From: Chitinophagales bacterium
GTDB lineage: Bacteria > Bacteroidota > Bacteroidia > Chitinophagales > Chitinophagaceae
Length of the DNA stretch: 64,000 nt
NCBI GenBank assembly: GCA_020636495.1
Contig: JACJXQ010000008.1
Coordinates: 1,364,001-1,428,000 of the forward strand
Direction of reading: 5' to 3'
In this document: piece by piece, positions 44,800 through 53,908 of the stretch
Position numbering within the stretch: the stretch's first letter is position 1
Layout of the letters: the number at the start of each line of letters is the position of its first letter
Program-made: the position numbers and the translations under genes
Notes under the pieces: generated by a model
Seen by the model: the letters and a program-made list of their open reading frames with translations, nothing else
The model's database searches: none
Told to the model about the DNA's origin: nothing

Positions 44800-47436
44800 T
44801 TATTCGCTTTTCAGTTCAACAAAGGCTTTTTCGCATACTTTATGCAACTGTTCTATCAGGCGGGGTAACCGTTCAAAGTGAGCCTGTTCCCCAGCTGTCT
44901 GCTCTATCAGGAAGATATTGCTAATATCTTCTTTTACCCCCATGTATGACAATTGAGGTTTCATGGAGTGTGCTGCTATCTTGATAGCGGGATAGTCCTT
45001 ATTCTTCAGGCCTTCGTCAATATTGTTCAGTAGTCTGGGCCCATTTTCCAGGAACATACCTTTGTACTTCTGTATTTTTTCGACATTACCACCAGTGAAT
45101 TGTGTCAGGAATCGCATATCTGTCACCTTTTCAGGTAGTGGTTTCAGCACATTGTCTTGTACTGCCGTTGTGTTTGGCTGTACCTGCTGTTGCTTGTCAG
45201 GACTGCTGATATGTTCCATTACAGTGGCCATTTTCAACAAGAGTTCGTCTGGTTGAAATGGTTTGGATACATAAGCGTTCATGCCTATGTCAAAATATTT
45301 CTGCACATCCTCCATCAGCACATTGGCAGTCATGGCAATGATCTTTACTTTGTTCAGTGGTTCCGGCAGGTCTTTGCGGATTCGTTTTGTAGCCTCTACA
45401 CCATCCATCACAGGCATTTGTATATCCATAAGCACTATATCATAAATGCCTGTTTTTACCTTTTCAACCGCCAGTTGTCCATTTACAGCAACATCTATGT
45501 GTATGCCTGGCAGTAACTCTTTCAGAGTATCTTCTGCCACCATTCTATTGAATTCATTATCCTCAGCCAACAGTAGTTTAAGTCTTGCCAGTTTCTGTTT
45601 CTTACTGTCGTCTATTATTGGCGTGTCTTCTACCGGAACCTGGTTAGCTGATTCTGTGAGCGGGATGATTACTGTAAATTTTGTGCCTTTCCCCAGTTCA
45701 CTTTCCACACTTATCTCGCCGTTCATCAGGCCAACTAATTGTTTGGAAATGGTCAGCCCCAGTCCGGTACCGCCAAATTTGCGTGCAATATCTGTTCCTG
45801 CCTGTGTAAAGCTTTCAAATATCTGTCCTACATAATCAGGCGAGATACCGATACCGGTATCTTCTACATCAAATCTTATCCAGTATTTATTGCCCTCGCG
45901 TTTGTTAACAGATGCAGAAACTGAAACGGAACCTTTTTCTGTGAACTTGACCGCATTACCGGCCAGGTTGATGAGTACCTGGTTGATACGCGTCGGGTCG
46001 CCAATTAAGCGGATTGGGATATGCTCGTCTACAGAGACTTTGAATTCAAGCCCCTTCTCTTCTGCCTTGAACAACAATATGTCCTTCATGCTGCCTATAA
46101 GCTCAGTCATCACAAAATCTGTATCCTCTATTACTATCTTGCCCGCTTCTATTTTTGACAGGTCGAGGATATCGTTGATGATGACCAACAGATTATCTGC
46201 TGATTGCTGGATAGCTTTAAGGTATCTTTTTTGGTCATCCCTGGGGTCTTTGTCCATCAGGAGGCGGGTCATGCCAACAATGGCATTCATTGGTGTGCGT
46301 ATCTCGTGGCTCATATTGGCCATGAACTGTTGTTTCAGTTCAGCTGTACGTTCTGCCACCTCTTTCTCTTTTTGAGAAAGTTCTATTTTTTGCCTTATCT
46401 GCAGATTGCGCAGTTTGTTCAGCGTTGTCTGCTGGAATATTTCTTCTTTAAGTTGTTCATAGGCTTTAAGATGATAGAATGCACTCGGGATGTTACCCAT
46501 TTTATCATACAATACTGAAAGCGTTTCGTGCAGGCTCATCACGTCATGTTTGCGCAGGTAGTCCTCAGCCATTTCAAAAGCCTTGTTCAGGTAGAACAGC
46601 GCCTGCCTGAAATCACCTTCGTCCATCTGTATCTTACCCAGGTAATAGTTGCATATGATCTGAACTTCCGCATTCTCCAGTTCTACAGCTTCCTTCTGGG
46701 CCTGTTCCAGGCTTTCTTTAGCTTTTTCAAAGTCATTCAGGCGGTAATGTACTTTGCCCACACCGCTCAGCGCTATGATGTATGCCGATGACTCTTGTTC
46801 TGCACTTTGCAGGTTCTTTTCAAAATACTGCATGGCTTCTTCGTATTCCTCTCGCTTGAAGTAGATGTTGCCTAGTACATTATAAGTAGTAGTTACCCTG
46901 TTGGCATCGTGTGCCTTCTCAAATATAGGCAGGCAACGCAGTGCATAATCCAGGGCACTGTCAAAATCGTTCAGGTCGTATAGTAGTTGGGCTATACTTG
47001 TCAGGTTTACAGAAGTAGCTACCTCATCGCCCAAAGCTTCATTGATTACCAGTGCTTCTTCAAAGTAATTCAATGCACGTGCAAAATCACCGGTCTCCCT
47101 GTATATGTTACCGAAATTATTCAGTACCCTGGCTTCCAGCTTTTTGTCTTTTATGTGTTTGGCTATTGCCTGTGCTTTGTGCAGTTCTGCCAACCCGTCA
47201 TCGTAATCGCCTTGAAGGCCATAGCAGGAGCCTTTCAGGTTATGCCCACGGCCCTGGCCGCGCGGGTAGCCAATGTTTACAGATTTCTCAATGATCTCAT
47301 CTGCCATTTTCATTGCCTCGTCCTGGTCAGTATTTCTCATTTCCAGGGCCATGGTCACCAAAAGGTCTATACGCGAACGTTCGTCCTTGATGGTATCATA
47401 TTCTTTCAGCAGTTGTTGGTATTTTTGAGCATCCAT
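44800..47436 (-). CDS. Soluble TPR hybrid sensor histidine kinase with receiver and HPt domains
   Basis: The 878-residue protein begins with about eight tetratricopeptide repeats (about 1-340; AxNNFGNIYRETGDFARAL-like), a short coiled coil, the phosphoacceptor region MSHEIRTPMNA (His377), an HATPase domain with NLAGNAVKFT, DTGIGI and GGTGLGL boxes, a receiver domain with LMDIQMPVMDG (Asp671), and a C-terminal HPt domain with AAHSMKPQL (His823). No membrane helix or signal peptide is visible, so it is cytoplasmic. A full phosphorelay (His-Asp-His) could pass to the membrane-anchored receiver at 44162. The start at 47434-47436 follows a terminator hairpin. Confidence 0.9.
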   Translation of the reverse strand: MDAQKYQQLLKEYDTIKDERSRIDLLVTMALEMRNTDQDEAMKMADEIIEKSVNIGYPRGQGRGHNLKGSCYGLQGDYDDGLAELHKAQAIAKHIKDKKLEARVLNNFGNIYRETGDFARALNYFEEALVINEALGDEVATSVNLTSIAQLLYDLNDFDSALDYALRCLPIFEKAHDANRVTTTYNVLGNIYFKREEYEEAMQYFEKNLQSAEQESSAYIIALSGVGKVHYRLNDFEKAKESLEQAQKEAVELENAEVQIICNYYLGKIQMDEGDFRQALFYLNKAFEMAEDYLRKHDVMSLHETLSVLYDKMGNIPSAFYHLKAYEQLKEEIFQQTTLNKLRNLQIRQKIELSQKEKEVAERTAELKQQFMANMSHEIRTPMNAIVGMTRLLMDKDPRDDQKRYLKAIQQSADNLLVIINDILDLSKIEAGKIVIEDTDFVMTELIGSMKDILLFKAEEKGLEFKVSVDEHIPIRLIGDPTRINQVLINLAGNAVKFTEKGSVSVSASVNKREGNKYWIRFDVEDTGIGISPDYVGQIFESFTQAGTDIARKFGGTGLGLTISKQLVGLMNGEISVESELGKGTKFTVIIPLTESANQVPVEDTPIIDDSKKQKLARLKLLLAEDNEFNRMVAEDTLKELLPGIHIDVAVNGQLAVEKVKTGIYDIVLMDIQMPVMDGVEATKRIRKDLPEPLNKVKIIAMTANVLMEDVQKYFDIGMNAYVSKPFQPDELLLKMATVMEHISSPDKQQQVQPNTTAVQDNVLKPLPEKVTDMRFLTQFTGGNVEKIQKYKGMFLENGPRLLNNIDEGLKNKDYPAIKIAAHSMKPQLSYMGVKEDISNIFLIEQTAGEQAHFERLPRLIEQLHKVCEKAFVELKSE

Positions 47437-47461
47437 ATAGCAGCCTTCTTCCTGTAAAAAT

Positions 47462-47488
47462 AAAAACCCCTTGCTGTTGTGCAAGGGG
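47462..47488 (-). terminator. Terminator of the 2TM gene, upstream of the hybrid kinase
   Basis: An 8-bp stem, CCCCTTGC (47467-47474) with GCAAGGGG (47481-47488), has a 6-nt loop. On the minus strand it ends in TTTTTATTTTTA, which also contains a TATTTTTA box 18 nt from the kinase start. Confidence 0.8.
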
Positions 47489-47513
47489 CGCTATGAATAT
47501 TGTGAAGATATTA

Positions 47514-47762
47514 TTATCCGTTTACTTCCATGCGTTTATAATCCTGGTGGCCTGGATCTTCGTAGCTCAGGAACGTCGCGCAGAAATGGCCTATCAGCGA
47601 TAAACCCCATGCAGCAGTGGTCCATGCAGGCCATGGGTAAGCCCAACCTTCAACACCTTTATCGTACAGCATCCAAGTAGCTGCAGTAACTATTGCAAAT
47701 ACAACTGTGTGAATGTAGAATATTTGCTTTTGTTTGCCTGTTGGCTTTAATTTTGCTGGCAT
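47514..47762 (-). CDS. 2TM domain small membrane protein
   Basis: The 82-residue protein has two membrane segments (about 17-35 and 50-68) separated by a short loop, with YIHTVVFAIV and WPAWTTAAWGLSLIGHF, and charged ends. This is the 2TM domain (PF13239) that occurs alone or fused to kinases in Bacteroidota. The start at 47760-47762 was chosen over 47783 because the upstream part overlaps a -7 box. It precedes the hybrid kinase gene but a terminator separates them. Confidence 0.78.
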   Translation of the reverse strand: MPAKLKPTGKQKQIFYIHTVVFAIVTAATWMLYDKGVEGWAYPWPAWTTAAWGLSLIGHFCATFLSYEDPGHQDYKRMEVNG

Positions 47763-47780
47763 GTATCTAATAATTTGTTG

Positions 47781-47788
47781 CAAATATA
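47781..47788 (-). promoter_or_regulatory. -7 box of the 2TM gene
   Basis: TATATTTG on the minus strand (47781-47788) lies 18 nt before the chosen ATG. No -33 TTG was seen. Confidence 0.45.
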
Positions 47789-47854
47789 TAGACCTGTGGC
47801 GATAAAATGAAATTTTAAGATCACCTTACTTATGCACAGATATTAGTATTGTTG

Positions 47855-48862
47855 TTATTTGATCTCGTTCATAGCTGCCTCCAGCACATCATCTATACCC
47901 ATTGCCAGGCGCACTTTATCTACACGCACAACTCTGTCAGGTGGTATCCCATTCTCATAGTTATTGCCACTTGTATCCAGGGTTTGTGTTATGGAGCAGC
48001 GATATGTCCAGCCGTTGGGAAGCTGACCTCCATTGGGCAATCCTAATCCGCCGCCCGTGGTGTCGCCTATTACTACCATATTGTCAATAGACTTGGCTAT
48101 GAGTGTAAAAAAGGAACCGGAGCTATATGTCCCCCTGTCTGTTAACACCACTATTTTTTTCAGGTATTTGATGGCTGATTCAGATGGGGCAAGATCTGAT
48201 CGTTCCATTTCGCCAAACTCGTTGTGTCCCGGCCCTGTTTTGCCTCTTGACTGATATACAAAAGTTGACTTATTGATGAACCTGCTGAGAATGGTGTAGG
48301 CATCATTGACTACACCACCTCCATTTTGCCTGATATCAAATATCAACCCTTTGGTGTCTTTATACCTATTTAATATATAATCCAGTTGCACATTATCAAC
48401 CGTGCCAGGAAATGATGGGAAACGTATATAGCCGATCTCTTTGTTGCGCAGAAAATCATGCATGAACGGACCGGTAATTACCCTGTCGGTACCGATGTAA
48501 TTTTCAAGTATTACCCGGTCGTCTATATTGTCTGGTCCCAGTAATTCTATGTCGTATACTGAAATATTGAAAGGGGATATCAGGTTTACATGCCCGTCGC
48601 GCAACTCATTCAACATGGCACCCATTACATTGAATAGTTCGTCCTCGCTCATGCCTGAATATACCTTTGCCGCGTATTTGGTACGAATAGTATTCCAGTC
48701 AACATTTTTGGTATCGAAGTAGGCATAGCGGATGTCCACCTGCTCCCATAGGTAGTCGAAGTTAGCCATAGGGTCAGTTGATGTTCCCTTCTTTTTAAAT
48801 ATGGCTTTCTCACAGGAAGCGCATAGTAGTAGTATAGATATGATTGTTATCAGCCTGTTCAT
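47855..48862 (-). CDS. S41 family peptidase, lipoprotein
   Basis: The 335-residue lipoprotein (LLCASC, Cys17) belongs to the S41 tail-specific/tricorn-core type. DGHVNLISP is visible near residue 92 and the GLIFDIRQNGGG segment precedes the catalytic Ser in TYSSGSFFT (Ser near 250). A PDZ domain is not obvious, so it resembles the Bacteroidota S41 group without PDZ. It may cleave C-terminal peptides in the periplasm or on the outer membrane. The next gene upstream on the same strand, a barrel protein, overlaps its start by 1 nt (TAATG). Confidence 0.88.
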   Translation of the reverse strand: MNRLITIISILLLCASCEKAIFKKKGTSTDPMANFDYLWEQVDIRYAYFDTKNVDWNTIRTKYAAKVYSGMSEDELFNVMGAMLNELRDGHVNLISPFNISVYDIELLGPDNIDDRVILENYIGTDRVITGPFMHDFLRNKEIGYIRFPSFPGTVDNVQLDYILNRYKDTKGLIFDIRQNGGGVVNDAYTILSRFINKSTFVYQSRGKTGPGHNEFGEMERSDLAPSESAIKYLKKIVVLTDRGTYSSGSFFTLIAKSIDNMVVIGDTTGGGLGLPNGGQLPNGWTYRCSITQTLDTSGNNYENGIPPDRVVRVDKVRLAMGIDDVLEAAMNEIK

Positions 48863-49746
48863 TATTGTTTGTTTTTATTCAGGTGAAACAATAAGGAGAA
48901 CTCGAGTATGTGGTTGGCTACCTCAAAACGGTTAAAGTTCTTACCCACTGCATATGCGTCCCAGAAATAGGATACCCGGTACATATTTCCATTTTGCATC
49001 TGGCGGGTATATGCCAGCTCTGAACAGAAACGTATGCCTGAAAATGACTTCACTTCATATCCATTGAATATAGGGAACGTGTTCAGGCTTTCGTTACCGA
49101 TATAGGCATACCCGTTGCGTACAGAGTTGTTCATTACCGGTAGATTGAGCTGGTAAGAGAACAATGTGACCATAGGCTTAAGTTTGTACTTAATAAAAAG
49201 GAATTTTTTATTGATAACCTCCTTTCGTTCAAAACGGCGGGATACTTTACCTGACAGGAAGAAGGTACTGAATGCCTCGTAGCCAATACCTGCATTCATC
49301 AGGTCATCATTGATACGTACGTCCATATTCACGTCATACATGCCTCCCAGTTTTACATTCCACTTTTCGTTAGATAATCTTCTGAGCTGGTACAGCCTAT
49401 AATAGTTCAGATACAAAACATATTGCGTAGCCTTTGATTTTACATCAATACCATCCGTTTTTTTATACCTGTAGTTGCCTTGGTTGAAACGTACAGTGAA
49501 CTTGTTTTCCCGCGCTGTATCCATTTTCAGCCATGCAAGCGAGTAGTTGAACAATATTCCTTTGTAAGTAATGGGGGAGGTGGCAAAGTCGCGCATGCTG
49601 CCCTTGTTCAGTCCAAGGCCTGTCTGGATGTATTTTGCCCGGCCATGCCTTATTTGTTTTCTGCTCAGGCCATCAGTTTCCTGCCCATGTACTTGTGCAT
49701 GCAATATGGTTAAGCATACCAGTATCAATAATATCCTGTTCTTCAT
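48862..49746 (-). CDS. Outer-membrane protein, unknown, coupled to S41 peptidase
   Basis: The 294-residue product has a signal peptide (MKNRILLILVCLTILHAQ) and strands with alternating hydrophobic residues: YVLYLNYYRLYQLRR, KPMVTLFSYQLNLP and HILEFSLLFHL at the C-terminus. It looks like a small outer-membrane barrel. It shares a TAATG junction with the S41 peptidase gene, so the pair is co-transcribed and probably acts together. The start at 49744-49746 opens the signal peptide; the frame upstream to 49800 overlaps a terminator. Confidence 0.7.
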   Translation of the reverse strand: MKNRILLILVCLTILHAQVHGQETDGLSRKQIRHGRAKYIQTGLGLNKGSMRDFATSPITYKGILFNYSLAWLKMDTARENKFTVRFNQGNYRYKKTDGIDVKSKATQYVLYLNYYRLYQLRRLSNEKWNVKLGGMYDVNMDVRINDDLMNAGIGYEAFSTFFLSGKVSRRFERKEVINKKFLFIKYKLKPMVTLFSYQLNLPVMNNSVRNGYAYIGNESLNTFPIFNGYEVKSFSGIRFCSELAYTRQMQNGNMYRVSYFWDAYAVGKNFNRFEVANHILEFSLLFHLNKNKQ

Positions 49747-49776
49747 TAAATAGAATGAAAGATGAATGTAGAAGAC

Positions 49777-49784
49777 CAAAAGTA
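49777..49784 (-). promoter_or_regulatory. -7 box of the barrel-S41 operon
   Basis: TACTTTTG on the minus strand (49777-49784) abuts the terminator stem of the gene upstream. It lies 30 nt before the ATG at 49746. Confidence 0.5.
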
Positions 49785-49820
49785 ATATAAAACCCTGCAC
49801 AAAAGGCAGGGTTTTATATT
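49784..49820 (-). terminator. Long terminator stem after the AHSA1 gene
   Basis: A perfect 15-bp stem, 49784-49798 with 49806-49820, has a 7-nt loop and U-rich arms, so it can act in both directions. It lies 19 nt past the full-length stop of the AHSA1 frame (49839), which suggests that the longer frame was the original gene. Confidence 0.85.
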
Positions 49821-49838
49821 CTTATATTATGAATATTA

Positions 49839-50258
49839 TTATTCCAGTATCTCTTTAATAGCATTCAGCACCCACGGCCAGTGCTTATCAGAGTTTTCAT
49901 GCATTTGTTGTGTAGGACTGTTCTACTGTTCTGCTGTTAGTATGGTTCCGCCGTTGCCAGGTGTTATGGTGTAGGTAACTAAGGCATAATTTTCAGGAAT
50001 ATCTTCCACACCGCTCATAGAGCTCCAATAGGTGTGTTTCAGTAGTCTTTCCGGTTCTGCTTCCAGTATTTCTCCGCCGTCATTGTATTTATGTCCTTCG
50101 TACTCGCCGGTATATGAGAGTTTGCTCCCTTTCTGCCAGTCGCAAGTGGTTTCTGTACCAAACATGTACTCCCTGATAAGGTCTTTATCCGTCAGTGCTC
50201 TCCATACATCAGCGGGTGTAGCGTTTATTGTAATGCTGTGTTTTATGTGCCTGTACAT
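49839..50258 (-). pseudogene. AHSA1/SRPBCC family gene with in-frame amber codon
   Basis: From ATG 50258 the frame encodes a 111-residue AHSA1-like START-fold protein (HSITINATPADVWRALTD, EYMFGTETTCDW, AEPERLLKHTYW) and stops at TAG 49923-49925 after LTAEQ. The same frame then stays open for 27 more codons (NSPTQQMHENSDKHWPWVLN, then AIKEILE) to a TAA at 49839-49841. That extension looks like the conserved C-terminal helix of the family (HSxxxWxxVLxxLKxxLE). A CAG-to-TAG change would explain the stop. The shortened protein may be inactive, or the amber may be read through, or a sequencing error is possible. The family binds small hydrophobic ligands or acts as a co-chaperone. Confidence 0.7.
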
Positions 50259-50293
50259 ATCCTGTATTTTATAGCTGTGAAAATAATCAAATA

Positions 50294-50322
50294 ACAACAG
50301 CCCGCATGAAGCGGGCTGTTGT
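50294..50322 (-). terminator. Terminator of lipA
   Basis: A perfect 12-bp stem, 50294-50305 with 50311-50322, surrounds a 5-nt loop. The minus-strand tail (TATTTGATTATTTTC) is moderately U-rich. Confidence 0.8.
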
Positions 50323-50343
50323 ATCAATATTAATAAACTGCAA

Positions 50344-51273
50344 TTACACAGCTTGCTTCTCTGCTTCCCATGTGCTGCGGCCTTCGCCCGGTATCACATG
50401 TTTTTCGCTGTGGTACGATGAGCGTACCAGCGGGCCACTCTCTACATAGTCCAGCCCTATTTTATACCCTGCTTCGCGATATTCAGCAAATTCATCAGGA
50501 TGAACGAAACGTACAACGGGCAGGTGTTTCTGCGTAGGTTGCAGGTACTGTCCTAAGGTTACTACATCACAGCCATTATCTTTCAGGTCCTGTAGTGTTT
50601 GTATTACTTCATCTTTTTCTTCGCCCAGCCCCAGCATGATGCCGCTTTTGGTGCGCATGCCACCGTCTTTCAGCCTGCGTATCACCTCTAAGCTGCGGCG
50701 GTATTTAGCCTGTATACGCACCTTGCGGGTCATGCGTTCTACTGTTTCTACATTGTGTGATACTACTTCTGGTGCTACTTCAATAATGCGCTCCAGGTTC
50801 TCCCACTGCCCGCGGAAGTCAGGTATCAGCGTTTCCAGCGTAGTTTCCGGGTTCAGCGCGCGAACAGCTTTTATGGTATTAGCCCAGATTATAGAGCCGC
50901 CGTCTTTCAGTTCGTCCCTATCTACCGATGTGATAACAGCATGTTTCACCTGCATCAGGTGAATAGCCTCTGCCACACGCTGTGGTTCATCCCAGTCTAC
51001 AGCTTCGGGGCGGCCTGTGGCCACCGCACAAAATCCGCACGAACGGGTACATATATTACCCAATATCATGAAAGTAGCCGTACCTGCACCCCAGCATTCT
51101 CCCATATTTGGGCAGTTGCCGCTTTCGCAGATGGTATGTAATTTATGATTGTCTACCAGGTTGCGTACATGACGGTACTCTTCACCTATAGGTAGTTTTA
51201 CGCGCAACCAGTTTGGTTTTTTTACGCGTGTTTGTGTCGTATCTATGTTATTAATAACCGGTAATTCCTGCAT
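50344..51273 (-). CDS. lipA: Lipoyl synthase
   Basis: The 309-residue radical-SAM enzyme inserts two sulfurs into octanoyl groups on lipoyl domains. It has the auxiliary cluster motif [12 protein letters not shown], the radical-SAM motif CTRSCGFC and the C-terminal RSSY serine that ligates the auxiliary cluster. The N-terminus [10 protein letters not shown] and the 309-residue length fit the family. It lies 12 nt downstream of an outer-membrane protein gene, so co-transcription is likely. LipB is not in this window. Confidence 0.97.
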   Translation of the reverse strand: MQELPVINNIDTTQTRVKKPNWLRVKLPIGEEYRHVRNLVDNHKLHTICESGNCPNMGECWGAGTATFMILGNICTRSCGFCAVATGRPEAVDWDEPQRVAEAIHLMQVKHAVITSVDRDELKDGGSIIWANTIKAVRALNPETTLETLIPDFRGQWENLERIIEVAPEVVSHNVETVERMTRKVRIQAKYRRSLEVIRRLKDGGMRTKSGIMLGLGEEKDEVIQTLQDLKDNGCDVVTLGQYLQPTQKHLPVVRFVHPDEFAEYREAGYKIGLDYVESGPLVRSSYHSEKHVIPGEGRSTWEAEKQAV

Positions 51274-51285
51274 AACGCTGCAAAG

Positions 51286-52131
51286 TTACTTCTTTTGTGC
51301 CCAACGTTTGCCAACCTGGAATGACATATATGCATTTACGAAATATGGAACGGCATTTTGGTTAGCCATCAATTGTATGGCACGGCTGTACATATTAGCG
51401 CTGATGCCTGTTTCAACCGCTAATTTTGAAGTTTTAGTTGGCGCAAAGTCAAAGTGGAGGCCTGTCTTTACCTGGATACCGGGAACTATCTTTGTTTCGC
51501 CCAGTCCTTGTCCGAAGCCTGAACTACCCACGATAAATTGCTGAGCTAAGAAATCTTCTTTAGTGTCATCATTATAACTTATAGTCTTTTGCACTAAAGA
51601 ACCGTTTTGGTTTACGTATGCGTCAATATAATAGGGTTTTTCCAATCCGATCGATAATGCACCGAGGTACACCCAGTGTATTGACATGGCACGAGGTTCA
51701 ACATCGTTATTGATAAATGACTTTCCTGCTATCAGTTTGCGTTTTCCGTAGCCTATGTTCAGCGTGTAAAAATTGCTGATCTTACCATATACAAACGGTT
51801 TAGCAGCCTCAACTGCGCTGCTTATCGTGTTGCTACGCTTGATCTCCATGGGGTGTTTCTTCTCGCTGAATTCTACCTGCCAGAAATTAAGGTCGTAATA
51901 GTAGTCAGTAGTTCTGTCTGTATTCTTTACTTTTCCCCTGTCCATGAAAAGGCTCCAGCCGTCCGTATTCATCCTCAGTCCGAAGCTTACTTCCTGTTTA
52001 ATAGGTTTGGGCCTTTTCTTTCTTACCGGTACCGCTATAGAGTCCCTGTCTGTGACCTGGGCAAATGCCACATCTGTGACTAAAAGCGTGGTCAGCAAAA
52101 AGATAGATATACAGAAATATTTTTTCATCAT
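51286..52131 (-). CDS. Exported protein, probable outer-membrane barrel, unknown
   Basis: The 281-residue product has a signal peptide ending near FAQ (residue ~24), a Pro/Lys-rich segment (RKKRPKPIKQE), then strands such as VSFGLRMNTDGWSLFMDRG and NFYTLNIGYGKRKL and a C-terminal YMSFQVGKRWAQKK. The GWSLFxxRG phrase recurs in Bacteroidota proteins of unknown role. It ends 12 nt upstream of lipA, so both may be on one transcript, though no functional link is evident. ATG 52131 or 52128 could start it; the longer open frame to 52179 has no signal peptide. Confidence 0.65.
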   Translation of the reverse strand: MMKKYFCISIFLLTTLLVTDVAFAQVTDRDSIAVPVRKKRPKPIKQEVSFGLRMNTDGWSLFMDRGKVKNTDRTTDYYYDLNFWQVEFSEKKHPMEIKRSNTISSAVEAAKPFVYGKISNFYTLNIGYGKRKLIAGKSFINNDVEPRAMSIHWVYLGALSIGLEKPYYIDAYVNQNGSLVQKTISYNDDTKEDFLAQQFIVGSSGFGQGLGETKIVPGIQVKTGLHFDFAPTKTSKLAVETGISANMYSRAIQLMANQNAVPYFVNAYMSFQVGKRWAQKK

Positions 52132-52225
52132 TTGTAGGTGCGATTCTATTGCTGCATGGAGCCTCCGGCCCGCACACATGTCCTTTTGTCTTTTAAAGTA
52201 AGTAAATTTAGACTAAATTATCTAC

Positions 52226-52633
52226 ATGACATCGAAACTTATTTATAAAGGCGACCTGAGAACACTGGCAACCCACTCATTATCAGGTACCACTATCGAA
52301 ACAGATGCTCCACCTGATAATAATGGAAAAGGAGAACGTTTCTCTCCAACAGACCTGGTAGCTACGGCAATGGCAGCCTGCATGTGCACGCTGATGGGTA
52401 TAGCCGCACGTACGCATAATATTAATATTGATGGTATTGAATGTGAAATAGAGAAAATAATGGCTTCCCACCCGCGCCGCATTAGCGAGGTGAAGGTGGC
52501 AATGCATTTCCCTAAGGATATTACCTACACTGATAAGGAAAAGAAAATTCTGGAACTGGCCGCTCTGACTTGCCCGGTTATAGAAAGCCTGCATCCCGAC
52601 CTGAAGAAAACGGTGACTTTCGACTGGCTATGA
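52226..52633 (+). CDS. OsmC family protein
   Basis: The 135-residue protein matches OsmC/Ohr-like thiol peroxidases. It has the two expected cysteines, one in AACMCTLMGIAA (peroxidatic) and one in LTCPVIESLHPD (resolving). These reduce organic hydroperoxides with dihydrolipoamide or similar thiols. The first Cys is followed by a second in the same motif (CMC), so which one reacts is unclear. It overlaps the convergent DUF2851 gene by 6 nt. The TAAATTTA near 52204 could be a -7 box. Confidence 0.88.
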   Translation: MTSKLIYKGDLRTLATHSLSGTTIETDAPPDNNGKGERFSPTDLVATAMAACMCTLMGIAARTHNINIDGIECEIEKIMASHPRRISEVKVAMHFPKDITYTDKEKKILELAALTCPVIESLHPDLKKTVTFDWL

Positions 52634-53893
52634 TTTGACGATGCTTAGTCCTATGGCGCAGTTAAGACAACGTTTTTTACTACAGTAGTTATTGTATAGT
52701 TGTATCTGCGCCTGCGATTGGGAGGCATTGGCAGGAGGCCAGTTGTTGTTTGTCCAGGTGTCAATGATGTGGTTGCGCTCCGCAGGTAGTTCATCCAGCA
52801 ATTTTAAAGCTATTTCCTGCTCTGCTTCTGTAGATTGCTGGCTTGCATACAGGAATTTTATAGGGGCAATGGTATTGATGATGATATTCTGAATGGACGA
52901 CTTGCCCAGGTTCTTCTTGCTGTCCTTTTCTGCCGCTTCACCAAAGTTGTAATGTGTTTCCCAGTAATGTCCTGCACGCACATCAAACAAGGGCTGAATC
53001 TCCTGTACAGTGCTTTTTTCAATGATGACTGAGAACAGGTGTACCGACTTATGTATCAGGGCCGCAAACTGTGCAATGCGTATGGTAGGGAAGTTGGCGG
53101 GGCGCAGCCGCATGTACTTCCAGCTATGTGCCGGTATTGGTGTCAGTTTGTATTTTTTGCGCAGGTAATCATATTCTGTTTTCAGTGCACTGGGATAAAC
53201 ATCATCTTCAATATTTTCCAGCATACCTGCCTGTCCGTACAGCAGTGCTTCTACCTGCAAAAGGTTTTCCCTGTGTTTCGCCAATATGTTCAAAGGCAGT
53301 GACCTTGCCAGTGCGAGAAAAGCATCTGCATTCACTTTAAATCCAAAGTTAGCAGCCAGCCGCCAGTAGAGCAGGCTGCTCCAGTCCCCTGCCGATTCGT
53401 CCAGCAGTTCCTGCCAGGTGCCCAGCTTTTCTTCCCAGCGTTCGGCAAGCAATCGTGTCAGCCAGCTGTATTTGATAATGTCTTTTACATCTGCGAGGTG
53501 ATTAGCGCAAGGCAGGTCGCTTTTTGCATACGACAGGTATTCGTACTTAGCGATAACGTCCTGAGATACATAAGGAGCAATGCATAATACTGGTGTATTG
53601 GCAGGGCCTGCATCCGCATCATGCTCATGCACAATGTGCAACACGATGTTTTTATAGGCCTCATCACCTTCGTGGCCGTGTTTCTCCCAGTCGCTGCTGC
53701 GCACGTGTATTTCCACATGCCCGGCAAGGGTGGTGTTACCCACTTTTATTTTAGCCTCTAGGAAGTCAGGACCGGCATCCGTATTATACCTGCCGGGGTG
53801 CACCACGGTTATGGGTTCACCCTGTATGGTTTTCAGTTCTGTTGGCGAATAAAGGCTGTATTGCCAGATGGTATGTAATAGACGTTCCTGCAT
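52628..53893 (-). CDS. DUF2851 family protein
   Basis: The 421-residue protein matches DUF2851: WQYSLYSPTELKTIQGEPITVVHPGRYNTDAGPDFLEAKI (landmarks HPGRYNTDAGPDF and GHVEIHVRSSDW), HGHEGDEAYKNIVLHIVHEHD, and a helical C-terminal half. A C-terminal CxxC pair and CLNC resembles a metal site. The family has no assigned activity. It starts 15 nt after pyrF on the same strand, and the DUF77 gene lies further upstream, so the three form an operon. It overlaps the OsmC gene at its end. Confidence 0.88.
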   Translation of the reverse strand: MQERLLHTIWQYSLYSPTELKTIQGEPITVVHPGRYNTDAGPDFLEAKIKVGNTTLAGHVEIHVRSSDWEKHGHEGDEAYKNIVLHIVHEHDADAGPANTPVLCIAPYVSQDVIAKYEYLSYAKSDLPCANHLADVKDIIKYSWLTRLLAERWEEKLGTWQELLDESAGDWSSLLYWRLAANFGFKVNADAFLALARSLPLNILAKHRENLLQVEALLYGQAGMLENIEDDVYPSALKTEYDYLRKKYKLTPIPAHSWKYMRLRPANFPTIRIAQFAALIHKSVHLFSVIIEKSTVQEIQPLFDVRAGHYWETHYNFGEAAEKDSKKNLGKSSIQNIIINTIAPIKFLYASQQSTEAEQEIALKLLDELPAERNHIIDTWTNNNWPPANASQSQAQIQLYNNYCSKKRCLNCAIGLSIVKS

Positions 53894-53908
53894 GGTTACA
53901 GGATGAAG

